Source of the DNA: Acholeplasmatales bacterium
GTDB lineage: Bacteria; Bacillota_I; Bacilli_A; Acholeplasmatales; Anaeroplasmataceae
Assembly: GCA_900770055.1 (NCBI GenBank)
Contig: CAAGJD010000034.1
Coordinates: forward strand, 1-10,772
DNA: 10,772 nucleotides
Direction of reading: 5' to 3'
The position numbers were made by a program, and so were the translations under genes. Shown piece after piece: positions 5,531 through 10,772 of the stretch. Numbering within the stretch: the first letter of the stretch is position 1; the number at the start of each line of letters is the position of its first letter. The notes under the pieces were generated by a model that had not been told where the DNA came from, ran no database searches, and was given only the letters and a program-made list of their open reading frames with translations.

Positions 5531-6325
5531 TTAAATCTCATAAAAATGAATATCAAATTGATTATGACTTAGGGCTTGCTCTATACAATTATAAGCCTGT
5601 TCAATTTTCTTATCTAGAATATCTGTGTTATAAATAACATTACATTCAGGCTTGGGTGAAAAGTAATTGTATATAACTCTACTATCTGTAGCAATGAATG
5701 TATCTGTTATTTCACTTAATTCTTCAATCTTACTAATCAATTTAACATTTTTAAAGGTATTAAGAATCTTTTCCTTTAATTCATTTGAGGATGGAGTAAG
5801 ACTAATAAAAGTATAATTATCAAATTTTTTATCAGCTTTATCCTTTATTTGCTGATAATTTGTTGTAACTTGAAAGAATAGGTAATCATTAATTAATGAA
5901 TCTAGTGCTATTAATGGAATATAATTGTTTTTTCCTAGTTCCCTAAAATCCTCAAGTGAGAGATTAAAGGATAATAAAGCATCAGCATTATTATTTTGAA
6001 TAAATGGCTTAGTTGCATAAACTAAACTTATATTATGCAATGTAAAAAATTTAGAGGCTTTATTAATAAAATGAAAAAACTCTAATCTATTTAAATATTC
6101 TGAGCATTCATCAGTGTAGATAGCTACTATTTTATGTTGAGGTTCGACTCTTAGATTTTTTGCAATAACGCTTGGCTTGTAATTAAGCATATTTACAGCA
6201 TGCAAAATTTTTTTTCTAGTTTCTTCACTAATGGTATGATTCTCATTGTTGTTGATTACGTATGACACAGTTGCGGTAGAGACACCACAAAACTTAGCTA
6301 TGTCTTTAATTGTTACATTTCCCAT
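5531..6325 (-). CDS. LacI-family transcriptional regulator (probable maltodextrin repressor)
   Basis: The 264-residue product is a DNA-binding regulator likely controlling the glucan-use genes around it. Residues 4-26 are a typical LacI helix-turn-helix (VTIKDIAKFCGVSTATVSYV), and residues 50-60 keep the hinge helix (KPSVIAKNLRV) with the CpG-inserting Leu58. Residues 65-264 form a compact periplasmic-binding-protein-like effector domain, about 60-70 residues shorter than usual. Blocks such as ADALLSF, IPLIALDSL, YTFISL and DTFIATDS align with the usual core strands. The frame is open further upstream, but the ATG at 6325 fits the family N-terminus; an earlier start would add a non-family hydrophobic stretch and overlap the divergent gene. 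No Shine-Dalgarno is visible, and the predicted transcription start falls at the ATG, suggesting leaderless translation. The ligand, presumably a maltodextrin, is inferred from neighbours. Confidence 0.85.
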   Translation of the reverse strand: MGNVTIKDIAKFCGVSTATVSYVINNNENHTISEETRKKILHAVNMLNYKPSVIAKNLRVEPQHKIVAIYTDECSEYLNRLEFFHFINKASKFFTLHNISLVYATKPFIQNNNADALLSFNLSLEDFRELGKNNYIPLIALDSLINDYLFFQVTTNYQQIKDKADKKFDNYTFISLTPSSNELKEKILNTFKNVKLISKIEELSEITDTFIATDSRVIYNYFSPKPECNVIYNTDILDKKIEQAYNCIEQALSHNQFDIHFYEI

Positions 6326-6339
6326 ATTTAAAATATTAA
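6310..6339 (+). promoter_or_regulatory. Weak candidate promoter for the GH13-malE-malF operon
   Basis: TTGTTA (6310-6315) and TATTAA (6334-6339) are separated by 18 bases, which would start transcription near 6346. The -10 box coincides with that of the divergent regulator promoter, so polymerases on the two strands would compete. The match is mediocre, and no CG-centred operator is visible in this gap, so the operon promoter is uncertain. Confidence 0.3.
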
Positions 6340-6361
6340 CATAATAATAAAATATTGTCAA
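6333..6361 (-). promoter_or_regulatory. Promoter of the LacI regulator, giving a leaderless mRNA
   Basis: On the minus strand a perfect TTGACA (6361-6356) is followed after 17 bases by TAATAT (6338-6333), preceded by an extended -10 TG. Transcription should begin around 6325-6327, at or within two bases of the regulator's ATG, which explains the lack of a ribosome binding site. Confidence 0.65.
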
Positions 6362-6380
6362 ATTGAAAGGGGCTATCATT

Positions 6381-8054
6381 ATGAACAAATATGCTCTATA
6401 TCATAAATGTGAATCCAATTATTGCTTTCCTACTTCAAAAGATGAGCTTGTAATTAGGTTTCGTATCAGTAATGCTGATGATGTTACTAGTGTATTCATT
6501 GTATATGGTTGTAAATATGATTTTTATGCTATTCAGCACGAAAAAGAAATGAAAATCAGATATAATGATGAATTATTTAGATATTATGAAATTAAATTAA
6601 AGCTTGATGATGTAAGAGTTACCTATGTTTTTAAAATAATTTCCGAAGGAAAAACATATTATTTTTCTGAAGATGGATTGTCTAACACGTATGATTTTAA
6701 CTACAATTTTTATAATTGTTTCCAATATTCATATATCCATACATCAGATATTCATAAAGAAATTGCATTTATGAAAAATGCTATAATCTATGAGATTTTT
6801 GTAGATAGATTTAAAATAGGTAATTATAAAAAGGATATGTTGTATATCAATATGGCTTGGAATGAAAAGCCAACTCCAAAAAGCTTTGCTGGAGGAGATT
6901 TGCAGGGTGTAATTGATTCATTAGATTATTTTAAGGAGCTAGGAATAAATGTATTATATTTGACTCCTATATTCAAATCAAAATCTAATCATAAATACGA
7001 TATTGAAGATTATTATAAAATTGATGAGCAATTTGGTGATGAAAAAACACTAACTGATTTAATAACAAAAGCTCATCAAAGAGGTATTAGAGTTTTATTA
7101 GATGCTGTATTTAATCATATTAGTGAGGATTCATTTTTGTTTAAGGATGTAAAAGAAAAAGGAAAAAAATCAAAATATTACAATTGGTTTATTTTTAAGG
7201 ATGACGATTATGAATGCTTTTCAATCTGTAAATATATGCCTAAATTAAATTCTGATAATGAAGAAGTACAAGATTACTTAATTCAAATAGGAAAGTATTA
7301 TATTGAAAAATTTAATATTGATGGCTGGAGATTAGATGTATCAGATGAGGTAAGCCATAAATTTTGGAAAAAATTTAGAACTGAAATAAAAAAGGTTAAT
7401 GAAAATGCCGTATTAATAGGTGAAAACTGGCATGATGCTAATAAATATTTGCAAGGTGATGAATTTGATTCAATAATGAATTATGCTTTTACAAAAGCAT
7501 TATTAGATTATTTAGCATTTAATAAATATAATTCGAAAATGATGAGTGATAAATTGAATGAGCTTTTAATGAGAAATACTATTTCTATAAATAATATGAT
7601 GCTTAATTTAATTGATTCTCATGATACGCATAGATTTTATACTGAAATTAATAAGGACATAGATAAATATCTTGTCGCTCTTGCTTTATTATATTTTTAT
7701 TCTGGAGCACCATGTCTATATTATGGTGATGAAAGTCTAATGGAAGGTGGATATGATCCTGATTCAAGAAGAGGATTTGTAGAAAACAAAGATAATTTAG
7801 CATATGAGCTGTTATTGAAACTAAAAACTTTAAAAAACGATGAATTATTTAATGATTCTGAATTATATATTTGGTATAGTAAAGATTTATTAATATTAGA
7901 TCGAATAAATAATATTTCTTGTTTTAGATTAGTAATAAACAATGGTAACGAAGTAGTTTATAAAACTAAAAATATTATTGCTAGTAACAAATACAGTCAC
8001 TCATACTTATATAAATATGGTTTTGTCATTGAAAGGAGAGATTCTGAAAAATGA
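6381..8054 (+). CDS. GH13 subfamily 20 neopullulanase / cyclomaltodextrinase / maltogenic amylase
   Basis: This 557-residue enzyme hydrolyses alpha-1,4 (and often alpha-1,6) bonds in maltodextrins, cyclodextrins or pullulan fragments. It has no signal peptide, so it acts on imported oligosaccharides in the cytoplasm. Residues 1-125 look like the CBM34-type N-terminal domain of this subfamily. The catalytic barrel follows with DAVFNH (241-246), GWRLDV with nucleophile Asp319, GENW with acid/base Glu348, and LIDSHDT with transition-state Asp415. The fifth conserved region MPKLN (286-290) is the subfamily-20 signature. YYGDE (447-451) and DPDSRRGF (459-466) also fit. All catalytic residues are present. 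The ATG at 6381 is chosen because AAAGGGG lies eight bases upstream; the in-frame TTG at 6363 precedes that site. The TGA stop overlaps the ATG of the malE-like gene (ATGA), implying translational coupling. The exact substrate preference cannot be read from sequence. Confidence 0.93.
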   Translation: MNKYALYHKCESNYCFPTSKDELVIRFRISNADDVTSVFIVYGCKYDFYAIQHEKEMKIRYNDELFRYYEIKLKLDDVRVTYVFKIISEGKTYYFSEDGLSNTYDFNYNFYNCFQYSYIHTSDIHKEIAFMKNAIIYEIFVDRFKIGNYKKDMLYINMAWNEKPTPKSFAGGDLQGVIDSLDYFKELGINVLYLTPIFKSKSNHKYDIEDYYKIDEQFGDEKTLTDLITKAHQRGIRVLLDAVFNHISEDSFLFKDVKEKGKKSKYYNWFIFKDDDYECFSICKYMPKLNSDNEEVQDYLIQIGKYYIEKFNIDGWRLDVSDEVSHKFWKKFRTEIKKVNENAVLIGENWHDANKYLQGDEFDSIMNYAFTKALLDYLAFNKYNSKMMSDKLNELLMRNTISINNMMLNLIDSHDTHRFYTEINKDIDKYLVALALLYFYSGAPCLYYGDESLMEGGYDPDSRRGFVENKDNLAYELLLKLKTLKNDELFNDSELYIWYSKDLLILDRINNISCFRLVINNGNEVVYKTKNIIASNKYSHSYLYKYGFVIERRDSEK

Positions 8055-9505
8055 AAAGAAATATAATTGCTCTTTCTGTTCATTCATTATTCATATGTGC
8101 TTTAATAATTACATTAGGATCATTATCATTGATAGATGATAGTTCAATGACACAAAAAAGTAAATTTACTGGAGTCCTAGAGAAGAATGTAACACTTCGA
8201 ATACTTGAAAATGATACAGCAAAAGAAACTGGCTATTTGAAGGAATTATTAGATGCATTTAATGACGAATACGCTGAATATGGTATTGTTGCAAAGGATG
8301 CAAATATGGATCAATATACAGATTTAGAAACTGGTGGTCCATATGGCTATGGACCTGATGTATTGTATCAAGCTAATGATGCAATTATGAAATATGTATC
8401 TGGTAGACATATATTACCTTTACCTATTGAATAATTAGATTGCTATGAAGATACAAGTACTAAAGCATTTGATGCTTATAAATATAAATTAGGTGGACAA
8501 ACATATTATTTTGGAGTTCCTGTTAATATTCAGCAACCATTATTGTTCTATAGAAAGGATTTACTTCCAAGTGATTGGAAGATTAATTGGGATAAAGATA
8601 ATAATGATGTTCCCGATATGATTGAGTACTGGAGTGATTTATATTTATACTCTAAATCAATTGTTGAGGATTCAAATTATCAAAAATTTGGTTATATGAA
8701 ATCACTTAATGATGGTTACTTTGCTTCAGGATATTTCTTTAGCTATGGTGGTTATGTTTTCGGCGGTGAAGATGGTAATGATGTTTCTGATATAGGATTT
8801 TCTAAAAATGATAGCTATCTTGGAGGAAAAATTATTAGGGATTTAGCTTCAGTAATGAATCTAGAATGTACTGAGGATACAATAACTAGAAATTCTTATT
8901 CAAGATTAGCTCAAGGTACCTATTTTGCTACAATGACAACTCCTGATGTTTATTCGCTGTTCGTTAAAGAATTAGCAATACAGTATCAAAAGAAAGGATT
9001 ATCTATAGATGATTCATTAGCTTTAGCAAATGAGAATATTATTATGTGCGATGTACCATTATTACCAAAAAATGGTGACCTAAATGATAATAGTGGTGAA
9101 ACTATTAAAATGAAGGTTATGGGTGGCGTTAATGGCTATGCAATTAGTTCATATACAAAAGCCCCAAATGCAGCACTTGAATTTGTAAAATTTGCAACAA
9201 ATTATAATATGATTAAAAAAAGAGCAGAGATGCTTTCAATATCTCCAGCGAGAGAAGATGTATCAAAGGAATTCGGTGGATTAAATGATTTAATTTACAA
9301 TAATTTAAATAATGGAGATATTTATGTTATGCCAAGTGTAAGAGAACTTGCTCAGGTATGGACTCCACTTCAAACCTTTTGTGCTCAATTAGCAGATGAT
9401 GTGTTAAATAATAAGAATAAGTTTAGTACAAATGATGCAATACAAAAAGGTCTTGAGAATGTTGATAAGCAGATTTATGATGCGATTCATACTTTAAATG
9501 GTTAG
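8051..9505 (+). pseudogene. malE: MalE-like sugar-binding protein gene interrupted by an in-frame TAA
   Basis: Reading through one stop gives a single 484-codon frame for the extracellular solute-binding protein of a maltose/maltodextrin ABC importer. The frame runs 127 codons to TAA at 8432-8434, then continues without a shift through LDCYEDTSTKAFDAYKY and family blocks such as GVPVNIQQPLLFYRKD, FSYGGYVFGG, MGGVNGYAISSYTKAPNAAL and AEMLSISPARED. The upstream part ends LPLPIE, where homologues simply continue, so a one-base nonsense change is the simplest explanation. The downstream part has only a TTG at 8543 without a ribosome binding site. Residues 5-28 are hydrophobic, but no lipobox Cys follows, so the protein may be held by an uncleaved N-terminal anchor. 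It overlaps the GH13 stop by ATGA, with GGAG at 8035-8038. MalF follows after 13 bases. Apart from the stop it shows no decay, suggesting a recent mutation or a sequence error. Confidence 0.85.
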
Positions 9506-9518
9506 AAAGGAGAAAAAT

Positions 9519-10772
9519 ATGTTTTTACAAAAAATTAAAAAATTTTTTTCCTCAATTTTAGCATTTTTTAATAAAAAATATATCAGTGCTAAACAAATAA
9601 TATTAGAAGGTGATAAAAAGGTAACTGCATCATTCTTCGTAATGGGATTAGGTCAAATAATGTATAAACAATACATAAAAGGATTTATTTATCTTGCAAT
9701 TCAAATCATGTTTATTGTTTATTTTGTTCTAACCGGTGCTAGTGATCTCTTTGGCTTTTTCACATTAGGTAGTAAAGAATCTAATGAATGGTATGGAATA
9801 CAGGGTGATAACTCTATTATAATGCTTATTATGGGTATTTTGGCGATTTTACTTTTGATATTTTATCTAGTTTTATATATCTCAAATATTAAGGATTGTT
9901 ATAGAACACAATGTGCTTATGACACATTAAGGAAGGTTGAAGGTTTTAAGAAGGATATTAATAATTTGCTTGATAAATCATTTTATAAAACAGCATTAGC
10001 TCTTCCTGTTGTTGGTGTGACTGTATTTAGTATTTTGCCAATTATATTTATGATTTTGATAGCATTTACTAACTATGGTGGTGATACAATTCCACCAGCG
10101 CTAGTTGATTGGGTAGGTTTTTCAAATTTTAAAAAAATTCTTTCATTAGGACAATTCGCACCAACATTTTTCAAAATTTTTGGTTGGAATATGATATGGG
10201 CTATATTATCAACATTTATTAATTATTTTGCGGGCTTAGGATTAGCATTGCTATTTAATAAAAAATGTGTAAAGGGAAAGGTAATTTGGAGATCCTTTCC
10301 AATCTTAGCGTACGCAATTCCAGGATTTATCACTTTATTAGGCTTTAAATTTATGTTTAGCTATGGTGGACCAATTAATTATTATATTTCCTTAATGGGT
10401 GGAGATAAAATAGGTTTTTTAGGCTTAAATGCCAAATGGTCTTCTAGAATAATTGGATTATGCATTAATGCTTGGATAAGTGTTCCATCAACAATGCTAC
10501 TAGCTACAGGAATTTTATCTAATATAAATAATGATTTATTTGAGGCTGCTAGAGTTGATGGCGCTAGTTCCTTTAGACAATTTAGGAAAATAACCTTACC
10601 TTATGTAATATTTGCTACAACTCCCGTATTAATTTCCCAATTTATTGGTAATTTTAACAATTTTGGTATATTTTATTTCCTTAGAGGTGGATTATATTCA
10701 GATGGATATTTCTTAGCCTCAGATACGGATTTATTAATTAACTGGTTATATAATATGTCGATTGATAATAAC
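9519..10772 (+). CDS. malF: MalF-like maltodextrin ABC transporter permease (3' end beyond window)
   Basis: The frame from ATG at 9519 stays open for 418 codons to the window edge. GGAG at 9509-9512 lies six bases upstream of the start. The product is an integral membrane permease of a carbohydrate importer (CUT1/MalFG type). Residues 37-72 and 99-122 give early membrane segments in an N-terminal extension common in Firmicutes MalF proteins. A block of further segments follows from about 157 (LALPVVGVTVFSILPIIFMI). The EAA loop that docks on the ATPase is at 342-361 (EAARVDGASSFRQFRKITLP) with its invariant Gly348. Residues 362-387 form the following membrane segment (FIGNFNNFGIFYF). Only a short C-terminal part is likely missing. 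It follows the malE-like gene by 13 bases in the same operon, and a MalG partner would be expected next. Substrate assignment rests on the neighbours. Confidence 0.92.
   Translation, partial: MFLQKIKKFFSSILAFFNKKYISAKQIILEGDKKVTASFFVMGLGQIMYKQYIKGFIYLAIQIMFIVYFVLTGASDLFGFFTLGSKESNEWYGIQGDNSIIMLIMGILAILLLIFYLVLYISNIKDCYRTQCAYDTLRKVEGFKKDINNLLDKSFYKTALALPVVGVTVFSILPIIFMILIAFTNYGGDTIPPALVDWVGFSNFKKILSLGQFAPTFFKIFGWNMIWAILSTFINYFAGLGLALLFNKKCVKGKVIWRSFPILAYAIPGFITLLGFKFMFSYGGPINYYISLMGGDKIGFLGLNAKWSSRIIGLCINAWISVPSTMLLATGILSNINNDLFEAARVDGASSFRQFRKITLPYVIFATTPVLISQFIGNFNNFGIFYFLRGGLYSDGYFLASDTDLLINWLYNMSIDNN

Noticed and set aside
6363..6380. TTG start for the GH13 gene six codons upstream
   Set aside because: These codons contain the ribosome binding site AAAGGGG itself; the ATG at 6381 is correctly spaced behind it.
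6326..6388. Longer LacI regulator beginning up to 21 codons upstream
   Set aside because: The extra residues are hydrophobic and unlike the family N-terminus, overlap the start of the divergent GH13 gene, and would lie upstream of the predicted transcription start.
7721..7942. Minus-strand open frame inside the GH13 gene
   Set aside because: It is antisense to conserved GH13 sequence and has no start signal or family resemblance.
1..10772. Mycoplasma-type genetic code (TGA as Trp), considered because of the AT-rich DNA and the broken genes
   Set aside because: TGA ends two intact genes at the expected places (894-896 and 8052-8054), and the stop interrupting the malE-like gene is TAA, so recoding of TGA explains nothing.
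1..10772. CRISPR array, tRNA or rRNA genes, or prophage structural genes
   Set aside because: No regularly spaced repeats, cloverleaf-like or rRNA-like segments, or phage gene signatures were seen on either strand.

Overview
The window reads as chromosomal DNA of an AT-rich, low-GC Gram-positive bacterium, probably a gut Bacillota lineage near the Erysipelotrichia/Mollicutes-like groups. The lineage is inferred from base composition, Shine-Dalgarno sites, sigma-A-like promoters, T-tailed hairpin terminators, an InlB-type repeat on a lipoprotein, and an ABC sugar importer with an N-terminally extended MalF. The standard code applies: TGA closes the first Fic gene and the GH13 gene, and tryptophan is TGG.

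Left third (1-2520), accessory region. Two Fic-fold proteins lie 0.7 kb apart on the plus strand. The first (6-896) joins an N-terminal helix-turn-helix to a canonical class II Fic domain, with inhibitory motif and HPFxxGNGRxxR. The second (1627-2439) joins an XRE helix-turn-helix to a Doc/RhuM-type Fic domain whose motif reads HPFVDGCKR, with Cys where Asn is expected. A perfect inverted repeat overlaps the -35 box of the second gene, so it looks self-regulated. Between them are a possible remnant insertion-sequence end (IS21-like direct repeats) and an acidic 53-codon gene with a strong ribosome binding site and its own terminator.

Middle (2521-3665). A minus-strand BspA-like leucine-rich-repeat gene keeps its promoter, ribosome binding site and terminator. 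Its reading frame is broken by one base at a run of eight A's near the 5' end, which is also a classic -1 slippery heptamer. A divergent regulatory region follows, with a stray intrinsic terminator, a sigma-A-like promoter, a cre-like site and a perfect CG-centred palindrome.

Right two-thirds (3666-10772), an alpha-glucan (starch/maltodextrin) utilisation locus. It encodes a surface lipoprotein with an InlB-type repeat and four related beta-sandwich units resembling starch-binding modules. Next come a convergent LacI-family regulator, a divergent cytoplasmic GH13 subfamily-20 neopullulanase/cyclomaltodextrinase, a MalE-like binding protein translationally coupled to it, and a MalF-like permease running off the window. 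The inferred scheme is that the lipoprotein holds glucan at the surface, MalE/MalF (with MalG and an ATPase outside the window) import oligosaccharides, the GH13 enzyme cleaves them inside, and the LacI protein and/or CcpA controls expression. The malE-like gene has an in-frame TAA at codon 128, so the system is broken in this strain, recoded, or affected by a sequence error.
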